Below, piece by piece: positions 1-11,600 of a stretch of DNA of 64,000 nt. The position numbers and the translations under genes were made by a program. The stretch comes from Roseiarcus sp963783175. Its GTDB lineage: Bacteria; Pseudomonadota; Alphaproteobacteria; Rhizobiales; Beijerinckiaceae. The DNA lies in contig CAWANG010000008.1 in assembly GCA_963783175.1 (NCBI GenBank), positions 1 through 64,000 of the forward strand, read 5' to 3'. The notes below the pieces were generated by a model. It worked only from the letters and a program-made list of their open reading frames with translations, was not told where the DNA came from and searched no databases. Each line of letters begins with the position of its first letter. The first letter of the stretch is position 1.

Positions 1-424
1 GCTTGGATTTGCTTGGTTTTATTCGTCCGAATCCGGACTTTTCAATAGGTTACCGCGATTCCAAATAAAAAATCTGGTCTGTCTCGCGTTGTGTTCTCAC
101 CGTCTCAAGCGGATTCTTTTCCCTCTTTCTCCACGACGCCGGGCATTCCGCGAAGCCCGGATCGATTCGGCCAGTGGGAAAAGTGTGTAGGACAGAATTC
201 TGAATTTCGCGAGACAATTCAAGCGGAATTTGCCCGACCCTACAAGGGTCCCCCACCTATCCACAGATTCTCTTGCGAAGGCCGAAATGTGGGGAGCATC
301 CATCGGCTCCGACGCCGCTCCCGCTCCTCCCGAACGCCGCCGCTCCAATTAAATTTGGGTGGAACGCCGCAACTCGAGTCTCCCCTGTCGCGGCGCAGGA
401 GGAGCCGCGACGAGCGGGGGCGAC
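1..424. other. Non-coding stretch before msrA
   Basis: No reading frame here looks like a protein and I see no RNA gene. The sequence is less GC-rich than what follows. It lies downstream of the leftward msrA gene, so it would hold that transcript's end, but I see no clear hairpin with a T-tract. Confidence 0.4.
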
Positions 425-1141
425 CTATGAGCGGCCGACGCCGACCAGCACCGGGTCGGGGCGGTAGACGGTGGGAAAGAGCTGCTTCAGATTGGCGATC
501 TTCGGCAGATCGTTGAAGACAATGTAGGGATACCCCGGATTTCGCGCCAGAAAGTCCTGGTGATAGTCCTCGGCGCGATAGAAGGTGCGGGCCGGCTCGA
601 TCGTTGTAACGATCGGCGCGCTGAACGCGTGGGCTGAATCGAGTTGCGCAATGTAGGCTTTCGCTACCCGCGCCTGCTCGTCGTTCAAGGGGAAGATCGC
701 CGAGCGGTATTGCGTGCCCTCGTCAGGGCCCTGCCGGTTAAGCTCGGTCGGATCATGCGCAACCGAGAAGAAGACCTGCAGGATCCGTCCGTAGCTGATC
801 TTGCGCGGATCGAACGTGATCTGAACCAATTCAGCGTGTCCGGTGTCGCCGTTGCTGGTCATTTCGTAGTGCGCGGTCGCCTTCTCTCCGCCGTCATAAC
901 CAGAAACCGCGCTGGTCACGCCGTCGACATGCTGAAAGACGCCCTGGACGCCCCAGAAACATCCGCCCGCGACCACCGCAACCTCGGACGCTCTGCCGCC
1001 GGCTGGTTCGTCAACCGCCGGCGACGGGATAACCCGCGCCTCTTCCGCCGTTGAGCGGGTCGCTGCTAACCCGGCGGCCGCCAGCAACCCGACGAGAAGC
1101 AGTCCTGGGAAAGCGAAGCCGGTTTTGAAGGATGAGATCAT
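425..1141 (-). CDS. msrA: Peptide-methionine (S)-S-oxide reductase MsrA, exported form
   Basis: Reduces the S-diastereomer of methionine sulfoxide in oxidised proteins. The 238-residue product has an N-terminal hydrophobic segment (about residues 8-27, ending in an Ala-rich stretch), so it should act in the periplasm or be membrane-anchored. The catalytic motif GGCFWG follows, with nucleophile Cys61, and the family region AHYEMTSNGDTGHAE and the terminal YRAEDYHQDFLARNPGYPY block are present. The ATG is preceded by a GGAG-type ribosome site. It lies downstream of msrB on the same strand, which suggests one transcript for both stereoisomers. Family assignment is secure; export is inferred from the leader. 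Confidence 0.93.
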   Translation of the reverse strand: MISSFKTGFAFPGLLLVGLLAAAGLAATRSTAEEARVIPSPAVDEPAGGRASEVAVVAGGCFWGVQGVFQHVDGVTSAVSGYDGGEKATAHYEMTSNGDTGHAELVQITFDPRKISYGRILQVFFSVAHDPTELNRQGPDEGTQYRSAIFPLNDEQARVAKAYIAQLDSAHAFSAPIVTTIEPARTFYRAEDYHQDFLARNPGYPYIVFNDLPKIANLKQLFPTVYRPDPVLVGVGRS

Positions 1142-1346
1142 GGGCTCAACTCCATTCCTAACCTGAAACGAATTATCGACGCTGGTGCTCTAAGCCTGGA
1201 CTGTGGCGTCGCCACGACGTGGGCTTCCGCGGCGCGCGATCCGCCTCATCACAGTTGCGAGAACGCGGGCGTCTTGGCGATCACGTTCGCGCGCGGGAAC
1301 GAAATGTTACAAGGCGCAGACCCCGAACCCATCATCCACCGGCGCC

Positions 1347-1829
1347 TCAGGCAGTCGCGGGCTTGAAGGTCATCGCCAGGCCGTTCATGCAGTAGCGAAG
1401 TCCGGTCGGCTTGGGCCCATCGTCGAAAACATGTCCAAGATGGCCGTCGCATCGCCGACAGGTCACCGCGGTGCGGACCATTCCATAGGAGCGGTCCTCG
1501 TGGGTGTTTACGGCATGATCGAGCGGGGCCCAGAAGCTCGGCCAGCCAGTGCCGCTGTCGAACTTGGTCGAGGATGAGAAAAGGTCGGAGCTGCACCCGG
1601 CGCAAGCGAAAACCCCCTTCCGTTCCTCATGCAGAAGCGGACTGGTGAAGGGCGGCTCGGTCCCTTCCTTGCGGAGGACCGCGTATTGGTCGGCGGTCAG
1701 GCTCGAGCGCCATTCGGCGTCGGTGCGAACCATGTGGTCCTCCCCGGCGGCCTGCGCGCCCGGGCCTCCCAGAAGATTTACGCTCGCGATCGCGGCCAGG
1801 CCGCTCAGAGCCATTCGACGCGTCAGCAT
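1347..1829 (-). CDS. msrB: Peptide-methionine (R)-S-oxide reductase MsrB, Tat-like signal
   Basis: Reduces methionine-R-sulfoxide, the partner reaction to MsrA. The frame is open further upstream, but the ATG at 1829 is chosen because a strong GGAGGTGGAGG ribosome site precedes it and the protein then begins MLTRRMALSG, a twin-arginine-like leader ending near AQAA. The 160-residue product has both zinc CxxC pairs (CAGC and CRRC), the GTGWPSF block and the catalytic Cys in RYCMN near the C-terminus. With msrA about 205 bp downstream on the same strand, this looks like a periplasmic protein-repair operon. Confidence 0.93.
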   Translation of the reverse strand: MLTRRMALSGLAAIASVNLLGGPGAQAAGEDHMVRTDAEWRSSLTADQYAVLRKEGTEPPFTSPLLHEERKGVFACAGCSSDLFSSSTKFDSGTGWPSFWAPLDHAVNTHEDRSYGMVRTAVTCRRCDGHLGHVFDDGPKPTGLRYCMNGLAMTFKPATA

Positions 1830-2090
1830 CCTCCACCTCCCCGGTCCTTCGGGTTCGCGACAGTTCTCGCCATCCGCAACGCCAATTCGTCCGACATGGG
1901 GACGGGTTACAGAGACCGACAAAATTCTTCGGCCCTCAGACCGGCGATCGGCAACCCCGGGAGGTCTGTCGGGAGTTGACCCAGAGACGCCGCATGTTTC
2001 AAACATAGATCCGGCGTCGGACCCTTCAAGCCGCCCCGCGCCTTGCGCTTATCCTCGACGTCCATCTAGCCAATGCCAGAGGAAACACCC

Positions 2091-4170
<2,080 letters not shown>

Positions 4171-4171
4171 G

Positions 4172-4270
4172 AGTCGCCCTCATCCGGCCGCTTCGCGGCC
4201 GCCTTCCCCCGCGAGCGGGAAAGGGTGTCCCCTCCCGCTGCGCGGGACAGGGTGGGGCGAGGGCAAGTGA
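4172..4270. repeat. Palindromic intergenic repeat-like element
   Basis: The gap between fadB and fadA holds several small perfect hairpins: GGCCGC-TTC-GCGGCC at 4186-4200 and CCCGC-TGC-GCGGG at 4234-4246. It is bounded by GCCCTCATCC on the left and a GGCGAGGGC-type end on the right. A related layout occurs at 8587-8679. Such elements are common between genes in rhizobial genomes. It lies inside a likely operon, so it may act on mRNA stability rather than as a terminator. Confidence 0.5.
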
Positions 4271-4291
4271 GTAGTTCCACGGAGGACCGTC

Positions 4292-5497
4292 ATGCGTGAA
4301 GCCGTCATCGTCTCCACCGCGCGCACGCCGATCGGCAAGGCCTATCGCGGCGCCTTCAACGACACCCAGGCGCAGACGCTGGGCGGCCATGTGATCGCCA
4401 ACGCGCTTAAGCGCGCCTCGGTCGAGGGCGGCGAGGTCGACGATGTCGTGATGGGCGCGGCGATTCAGCAGGGATCACAAGGGGGCAATGTCGCCCGTCA
4501 GTCGCTCTTGCGCGCCGGCCTTCCGACCAGCGTCGCCGGCATGTCGGTCGACCGGCAATGCGCCTCGGGCCTGATGGCGATCGCCACAGCGGCCAAGGAG
4601 ATCATCGACGACGGGATGAGCCTCACCGTCGGCGGCGGGGTCGAATCGATTTCGCTGGTCCAGAACGACAAGATGAACCGCAACCGGGTCTATGACCCCT
4701 GGCTCGTCGAGCATCGCGACGACGTCTATATGGCGATGCTGGAAACGGCCGAGATCGTGGCGCAGCGCTACAAGATCTCGCGCGAGCGGCAGGACGAGTA
4801 TGGCGCGCAGTCGCAGGCGCGTGCCGCCGCGGGCGTCGCTGCCGGCCGGTTCGACGCCGAGCTCGCGCCGCTGCCGAGCGTGATGAAAGTCGTCGACAAG
4901 GCGACCGGCGCCGTCTCCGACAAAGCCGTCACGCTCAAGCATGACGAAGGTATCCGCGCCGACACCACGCTCCACGGCCTCGCGGCCCTCAAGCCCGTGT
5001 TCACCGAAGGGCTGCATTTGAAGCAGCCGGGCGAGAACATCACCGCCGGCAACGCCTCGCAATTGTCGGACGGCGCGAGCGCCTGCGTCTTGATGGAGGC
5101 GAAGCTCGCGAGCCAGCGCAACCTCGCGCCGCTCGGCATCTACCGTGGCATCGCGGTCGCCGGCTGCGATCCGGACGAGATGGGCATCGGTCCGGTCTTC
5201 GCGGTGCCGAAGCTGCTCAAGGCGCACGGCCTCAAGGTCGACGACATCGGCCTTTGGGAATTGAACGAAGCGTTCGCGGTCCAGGTGCTCTATTGCCGCG
5301 ACAAGCTCGGCATCGACAACGACAAGCTCAACGTCGACGGCGGCGCGATCGCGGTCGGCCACCCCTACGGGATGAGCGGCTCGCGCCTCACCGGCCACGC
5401 GTTGATCGAGGGCAAACGACGCGGCGCGCGCTATGTCGTGGTGACGATGTGCGTCGGCGGCGGCATGGGCGCGGCCGGGCTGTTCGAAGTCGCATAA
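4292..5497 (+). CDS. fadA: Acetyl-CoA acyltransferase (thiolase, FadA type)
   Basis: Cleaves 3-ketoacyl-CoA with CoA in the last beta-oxidation step. The 401-residue product has the full thiolase triad: nucleophile Cys90 in DRQCASGL, His357 in GHPYGMSG and Cys387 in CVGGGMGAAG. The ATG has a GGAGG site 5 bases upstream. Length and motifs are normal for the degradative thiolase family. It lies 121 bp downstream of fadB on the same strand, so the two probably form the trifunctional alpha/beta pair. A biosynthetic thiolase cannot be fully excluded, but the pairing with fadB argues for degradation. Confidence 0.92.
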   Translation: MREAVIVSTARTPIGKAYRGAFNDTQAQTLGGHVIANALKRASVEGGEVDDVVMGAAIQQGSQGGNVARQSLLRAGLPTSVAGMSVDRQCASGLMAIATAAKEIIDDGMSLTVGGGVESISLVQNDKMNRNRVYDPWLVEHRDDVYMAMLETAEIVAQRYKISRERQDEYGAQSQARAAAGVAAGRFDAELAPLPSVMKVVDKATGAVSDKAVTLKHDEGIRADTTLHGLAALKPVFTEGLHLKQPGENITAGNASQLSDGASACVLMEAKLASQRNLAPLGIYRGIAVAGCDPDEMGIGPVFAVPKLLKAHGLKVDDIGLWELNEAFAVQVLYCRDKLGIDNDKLNVDGGAIAVGHPYGMSGSRLTGHALIEGKRRGARYVVVTMCVGGGMGAAGLFEVA

Positions 5498-5541
5498 GAC
5501 CACGTTCGTCGTCGCGATGACGTGGAGGGGGGGGTGTCGCA

Positions 5542-6486
5542 GTGAACGAAACGAACGTCATGGCGCCGCTTCAGGCCTTGCACGGCTCGAGGCCGCCGGC
5601 GCCGGTCTGGTTCGAGAACGCGATCGCCGACGAGCCGGAACGGACGTTCGTTGAGGTCGAGGGCGCACGGGTCGAGACGCTGGCATGGGGCGAGCGCGGC
5701 AAGCTCGGGCTTGTCTTTTTGCATGGCGGCGCCGCGCACGCCGACTGGTGGAGCTTCGTCGCGCCGTTCTTCGCCCGCGAGCGGCGGGTGGTCGCTCCCT
5801 CGTTCACCGGCATGGGCCGGTCCGACTGGCGCGAGAAATATGTCTTCGAGCAATTCGTGCGCGAGGCGCGGGAAGCGGGACGGGCGGCCGGCGCGTACGA
5901 GGCCGGACCGCCCATCGTCGTCGGCCACTCGTTCGGCGGCCGCGTGGCGATGGGCCTTGCCGGCCATTTCGGCGAGGAGCTTCAGGGCGCGGTGATGGTC
6001 GACCCGCCGTTCTTCGCCAAGGAGAATCTGCGCCCGCGGTCGCCCCCCCGGCCGACGAGGGAGCGCCGGATCCAGCATTCGCTTGCCGCGGTCGTCGCCC
6101 GCTTCCGCCTCGCGCCGCCCCAGACGTGTGACAACCTGTTCATTCTCGACTTCATCGCCCGGCGCTCGGTCAGCGAGATCGTCGACGCCGAGGGCAAGCG
6201 TGGCTGGGCTTTATCCTTCGATCCGCATTTCTGGGAGAAGTTCACCCGCATCGACCCGACTGCGCTCATCACCGCCGCCCGCTCGCCGCTCGCGCTCATC
6301 CGCGGCGAGAAGTCGCAGCTCTTCCACCCCGAGGACGCGGCCCATCTCCTGAGCCTCATCCCGGCCGGCTCGCCCTATGTCGAGATCCCGGAGGCCGAGC
6401 ATCACGTGATGATCGACCAGCCGATCGCCTTCGTTTCGGCGCTCAGAGCGCTGCTAGAGGCGTGGCCTCGGCGGAAGACGATCTGA
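5542..6486 (+). CDS. Alpha/beta-fold hydrolase
   Basis: A 314-residue alpha/beta hydrolase. Visible features are the HGG oxyanion region (FLHGGAAHADWW), the nucleophile elbow GHSFGG, an acid-region strand near LALIRGEKSQLF and the catalytic His in EAEHHVMID. No signal peptide. It follows fadA by 44 bp on the same strand and may be co-transcribed, so an acyl-CoA or ester substrate linked to fatty-acid breakdown is possible but unproven. The GTG start has a G-rich ribosome site; an ATG 18 bases downstream is an alternative. It ends only 4 bp from the end of convergent pbpC. Confidence 0.8.
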   Translation: MNETNVMAPLQALHGSRPPAPVWFENAIADEPERTFVEVEGARVETLAWGERGKLGLVFLHGGAAHADWWSFVAPFFARERRVVAPSFTGMGRSDWREKYVFEQFVREAREAGRAAGAYEAGPPIVVGHSFGGRVAMGLAGHFGEELQGAVMVDPPFFAKENLRPRSPPRPTRERRIQHSLAAVVARFRLAPPQTCDNLFILDFIARRSVSEIVDAEGKRGWALSFDPHFWEKFTRIDPTALITAARSPLALIRGEKSQLFHPEDAAHLLSLIPAGSPYVEIPEAEHHVMIDQPIAFVSALRALLEAWPRRKTI

Positions 6487-6490
6487 CCGC

Positions 6491-8594
6491 TCACTCGAGC
6501 CGCACCACCACCGCGTCCGACGCGCCCTTGGCGTCGACCACCGACACGCGGGCGAAGCCCACGCCGTCCGGCTTCCAGGCGGATTGGCGGCGGAGGTCGG
6601 CTTCGCCGACCGGCTCGCCGTTGACAAACCAGGTGAACGGCGGCGCGCCGCCGAGCGCCTTCAGCGCCAGCGGATGATCGCGGGCGCCCTCGTTCAGGCC
6701 GAGGTCGATGAGCGCGCCGTCGGGCGGGAAGGCGATCTTGAGCGCTGGCGCCTCAGCCGCCGCCATCGTCTTGGGCGCGTCCTTGCGCAGGTGGCGCAGC
6801 GGCGGGGGCAAATCGGCGGTGATGCTCGCCCGCAACACTCCCTTGGGCGGCGAAATCGAGCTCGACGTCGCGGCCGAGCCGCTCGAAGGCGTCGAACAGG
6901 ATCGGCGCCGCCGCCTCGCGGCCGATGAGGCCTGGCGTCGGGCCGTTGTCGGGCCGCCCGACCCAGACGGCAATCGTCGTTCCCCGGTCGAAGCCGATCG
7001 CCAGCGCGTCGCGAAAGCCGTAGGACGTTCCGGTCTTGAAGGCGATCCGCCCTTTGAGCGCGTTGGCCGGCGGCGGCGCGCCGCGCAGGATGTCCTCGAC
7101 ATAATAGGCCGCGACCGGATCGGTCACCCGGCGCGGCCCAATGACCGAGGGGCCGCCAAGCCGCTCGATCAGCGCCGGCGCTTCGCCGCCGCGGGCGAAG
7201 CCGGCGTAGAGGCGCGCGAGGTCGGTCAGCGTGATCCCGAGTCCGCCGAGGCCGATGGCGAGACCGATCGGCGTATCCTTGGGCAGCGCGATTTCGGCCC
7301 CCGCGCCATGCAGGCGGGCGAGGAAGGTCGCCGGGCCGACGTCGGCCAGGAGCTCGATCGCCGGCAGGTTGAGCGACTGCTGCAGCGCCTTGCGGGCGGT
7401 CACCGTGCCCTCGTAGCCGAGATTGAAATTTTGCGGCGCATAGGCGCCGTAGCGCATCGGCCGGTCGAACAGCACCGTCTCGGGATGGGCGAGGCCCTGT
7501 TCGAACGCCAGCGCGTAGATGAAGGGCTTCAGCGCCGAGCCCGGCGAGCGCGGCTCGCGCGACATGTCGATGGCGCCGTCGCGCGAGGCGTCGTCATGGT
7601 CCGCGGCGCCGATGCGGGCGCGAATCTCCCCCGTGGCGTTGTCGATGACGACCATCGCCGCCGACAGTTTCGGCCCAAGCCGCGCGACGCTCTCCTTGAG
7701 CAGCGCCTCGAGCCTGCCCTGCAGGCGCCCGTCGATCGAGAGCCTGATGACTTTCGCCTGACGGTCGGCGGCGACCGCTTCTTCGGCGGCGTGGGCGGCG
7801 AGCGCCGGGAAAGCGATGCGCGCCTCAGGGACCGACTCGCGCTTCGCCGCCGCGGCGTCGTCGGCGCTGATGAGGCCGCGCGCGGCGACGCGGTCGAGCA
7901 CGCGGTCGCGCGCGGCGCGCGCCGCCCTTGGCGAACGATCCGGCCGCCGCGCTTCGGGCGATTGCGGCAGCGCCACCAGGAGCGCCGCCTCGGCGATCGT
8001 GAGCCTCAGCGGCTCCTTGCCGAACCAGGCGAGCGAGGCCGCGCGCACGCCTTCGAGATTGCCGCCGAAGGGAGCAAGCGTGAGGTAGCGATCGAGCACG
8101 CCCGCCCTACCGACCTCGCGCTCGATCTCGAGCGCGCGCGCGATCTGCCTCATCTTGGCGGCGAGCGTGCGCTCGCGCCGCGGCTCGATGAGGCGCGCGA
8201 CCTGCATGGTCAGGGTCGAGCCGCCGCTGACCACATGGCCGCGCGCCAACCATTGCGCGCCGGCGCGGAGGAGCGCGCGGACATCGACGCCCTGATCATC
8301 ATAGAACCGCCCGTCCTCGTAAGCCACGAGCATCGCGAGGTAGCGCGGATCGACGTCGTGCGTCGTCGCCGGCAGACGCCAGCGCCCATCAGGCAAGGTG
8401 AATGGCCTGAGCAGGCGCCCGTTGCGGTCGACGACGATTGTCGAGCCCTCGCGCGAGGCCGCGAGATCAAGCGGCCCGAGGCTCGCAGCATAGTCCGTCC
8501 ATGCGACGCACGCTGCGACGCTAGCGGTGAGAAGGACAGCCGCGGCGGCGAGCGCGACGAGGATCGGGCGGCGGAGTCGCACGCTCGCCCTCAT
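6491..8594 (-). CDS. pbpC: Penicillin-binding protein 1C (transglycosylase/transpeptidase), frameshifted
   Basis: Bifunctional peptidoglycan synthase of about 700 residues once one frameshift near 6850 is repaired. Order of parts: N-terminal membrane anchor (residues 9-30), GT51 transglycosylase domain (EDGRFYDDQGVD, GGSTLTMQ), transpeptidase domain (SPGSALKPF with nucleophile Ser, SLNLPA, KTGTS) and the PBP1C C-terminal beta domain, which lies in the shifted frame. Dropping one G in the GCCGCCC stretch joins the frames. Start chosen at the ATG giving MRASVRLRRP; the upstream open frame overlaps the A2M gene. It lies just downstream of the alpha-2-macroglobulin gene, the usual bacterial pairing. 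Confidence 0.88.
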
Positions 8595-8679
8595 CCCAGC
8601 CCCCTCCCTTAAGCGGAAGAGCGGGCGCTCCCTTCTCCCATTCACGGAAGAAAGTGGCCCGAAGGGTCGGATGAAGGGC
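8587..8679. repeat. Inverted-repeat-bounded element between the A2M gene and pbpC
   Basis: The pbpC upstream region is bounded by GCCCTCATCC (8587-8596) and its near-inverse GGATGAAGGGC (8669-8679), enclosing shorter complementary segments. The ends resemble the left end of the element at 4172. It overlaps the pbpC start codon and lies inside the probable A2M-pbpC transcript. Confidence 0.4.
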
Positions 8680-8683
8680 CGCC

Positions 8684-11600
8684 TCACTTCGGCCTCACCT
8701 CGAGCTCGCCGAAAGCGGTGCGGCCGTAGCGTTCCGGGTCGTACATGTCTTCGGCAGTCGCCGGCGGGTAGACGTAACGGCCGGGCGCGACCGCGCGCAC
8801 GATGTAAGCCATGGTGATGAAGGCCGACTGGCCTTCGGCGCGGTCGAACGCCGCTACGAAGCGATCGTCGCGATATTCGGTATGCGTCGGCTCGACGTCC
8901 TTGGTCAGCCACCCGAAGGCTTCGACCGAGCCGCCGTCGACCAGCGCCGGATTGTCGATTTCGAGCCCCGCGGGCAACCGGTCGACGACGAGCAGGCGGG
9001 CGGGCCGCGCCTGCGCTTCCGTCACCTTGAGCGCCACCACCACGCGCTCGTTCTGGGCGATGCTGTGCAAGTCGATCTTCGTTCCGTCGAGCTTGTAGAA
9101 CGTTCGCTCGATCGCATAGCCGTTGGCGACGGCGGGGTCGGGCTCAACCGGCGCGCCGGAAACCGAAACAGCGAGCTGAGCCGGATTCTGCCCTGCGTTG
9201 GCGATCGCGATCGATTTGTCCGCGAGCGCCGCGCCGCTAAAGCGGCGATAAAGGGCGCCCTTCACCGGCTCGCCGTCGATGCTGAATTGGCTCGCGGCCT
9301 CGTGTTCGGCGAGCGCCTCGGCGGCGAGCGCCATCCAGTTATTTTCCTGGGTGCTGGTGAACGAGCGCGCGGCCCTCGCCTGATCGAGGACGGCGCCGGC
9401 GCGCGCGATCGCGTCGCCCTCGATCTCGCCGCCGAGGTTGGCCTCGGCGATGAGCGCGAGAACGGCCGCGGCGTCGCGCAGCCGCGAGCCGTAGTCGGGT
9501 CTCGACACGCCGTTGTCCCGCTCCGCCTCGAGCGCGTCGAGCGCGGCGCCGAAAGCCTTGCCGGCGCGGGCCTGGTCGCCGAGCATGGTCAGCGCAGCGG
9601 CGAGTTGCGCCTTGCCGAGCGGGGTTGCGAAGGCTTCGAGCTTGGCGTCCGAAAGATAGCGCAGATCGCCGATCACCGGGCGCCCGTTGCGGGCGAGAAC
9701 ATAGAGCGCGTAAGCCAGCGCCTCGGCGTTGTCCTTGCTCGGCTCCGGGGCGTTGACGACCTCGTTGCGCAGCCGGTCGAGCGCAGAATCGAACGCCTGC
9801 TGCGGCACGGCGAAATTGCGCTCGCGGGCGCGAGTGAGGAAGTCGGTCACGAAGGCGTCGAGCCAGGGATCGGCATCGTTATCGTCGGCGCTCCACATGC
9901 CGAACGCCCCGCTCGCGCTCTGCCGGCTGAGCTCGCGCTCGATCGCCTGCCTGATCCGCCCGTCGAGATCGGGATCGATATCGAGATGCTCGATCGAGGC
10001 CAGCCGGTTGACGTAGAGCAGCGGCATGGCGACGCTCACCGTCTGCTCCGAGCAGCCGTAAGGATAGCGCTGCAGCTGAGCCAGCAGCGCTGGCGCGTCG
10101 AGGGCACCGAACGGCGAAGCCGAGATCGCAATCGAGCCGGTCCCGGGAATGAAATCTGCGACAAGATCGCCCGAAATGGTCGCGGTCACGCCCTCGGGCA
10201 GCGACTTTATCAAACGCCGATAGACGTCGGGGGCGCCGGACGCGAGTGCGAGCTTGAACACTTGCGCAAGATCCGTCTTCGGCCCGGTCAGTCTGAGAGC
10301 GAGATCGGCCAAACCGACGCCGGCGGCCGTGATCGGCATCGACAGAGACTGGCGCTCATGGGCGTCGAGGCGGACCGTTCTTCTCATCGCGTCCGCGTCC
10401 GCAGTGAGCGGCCCGTGGATGTCGAGGTCGAGAGTGTAGTCGCCCGCCTCGCCCTCGACATTGTCAACGTCGATATGCATTTCGGACCGGTCGCCGACGT
10501 TGAGGAAGCGCGGCAGCGTCGCGGCGACGACCACCGCGTCGCGGACCGTCATGTCGGCCTGAGCCGACCCGACCTTGTCCTTCGACCACGCGACGGCGGT
10601 CAGCCGCACCGATCCGTTGAACGCTGGCAGATCGAACGACGCCGTCGCTTTGCCCTCGCCGTCGAGCCTGACGACACCGGAGAAGAGCGCCAGCGGCTCC
10701 TGCGTCGGCAGATTGCCTTCAAGCGCCCCGCCATTGTCGCCGCCGGAATGGATCGCCCCGGCCGCGCCCTCCATGCCGTCGATCAACATGCCCCAGAGAT
10801 CGCGAACCTCGACCGGCAGCTTGCGCTGGCCGAAGAAATAGCCGCCCGGGTCGGGCGTCTTGAAGCCTGTCAGATTGAGGATGCCGACATCGACAGCCGA
10901 GACGGTCACGAACGCCTCCTCGCCCGGCGCGAGGCCCGTCACCTTCACCGGAAGCGGCATCGACTGGCGCGGCCGCGCGAGCTGCGGCGCGTCGAGGGCG
11001 ACGTCGAGGTGGTGCGCGTCGCGATCGATGGCGAACCAGGCGACGCCGATGGCCCGGCCCGGCATCCGCCTCGCGCTGACATCGAGCGGGCGATGGGTCA
11101 GCGCCACGGCGTACGCGCCGGGACCCCAGTTGGAGCCGACCGTGAATGGCGCGACATTGTCGCCGGCGACGAGATCGACGTCGATGAAGCGCTCGACATG
11201 ATCGCCGATGAGCGCAACCGTCGCCTTGCCGGCGAAGGCCGAGGCGATGCGGAGCTTCGCCTGCTCGCCCGGCGCGTAGCTGGTTTTGTCGAGAGTGACG
11301 ACGACATTGTCGGGCGTGTCGGCGCTCGCCGTTCCCGACCAGCCTACGTCGAATGCGATGCTCGTCTCCTCGCCGTCGAGCGTCTTGATGTCGAGCCGGT
11401 GAGCGCCCCAGCCGACGCGGCTCATGATTTTGGCCGGCGCGTCGGCGTCGATATCGATCGCGCCGCTGGCGATGCGTTTCGACGACTTCACCGGCTCGTA
11501 ACTCCAGCGGCCGTCGGCGTTGAACCACTGATAGTCGTTGGTCACCTGATAGAGCGACCATTCCGCGCCTTTGCGGGCGACGCGCGCCCCGTCCGGCGCG

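Noticed and set aside
460..471. GGCGGTAG core near msrA, and another at about 16594
   Set aside because: Inside or antisense to coding sequence, with no NusG paralogue or leader nearby; poor match beyond the core.
6708..8612. A 634-codon + strand frame opposite pbpC
   Set aside because: Low-complexity Arg-rich translation; pbpC on the other strand has all catalytic motifs.
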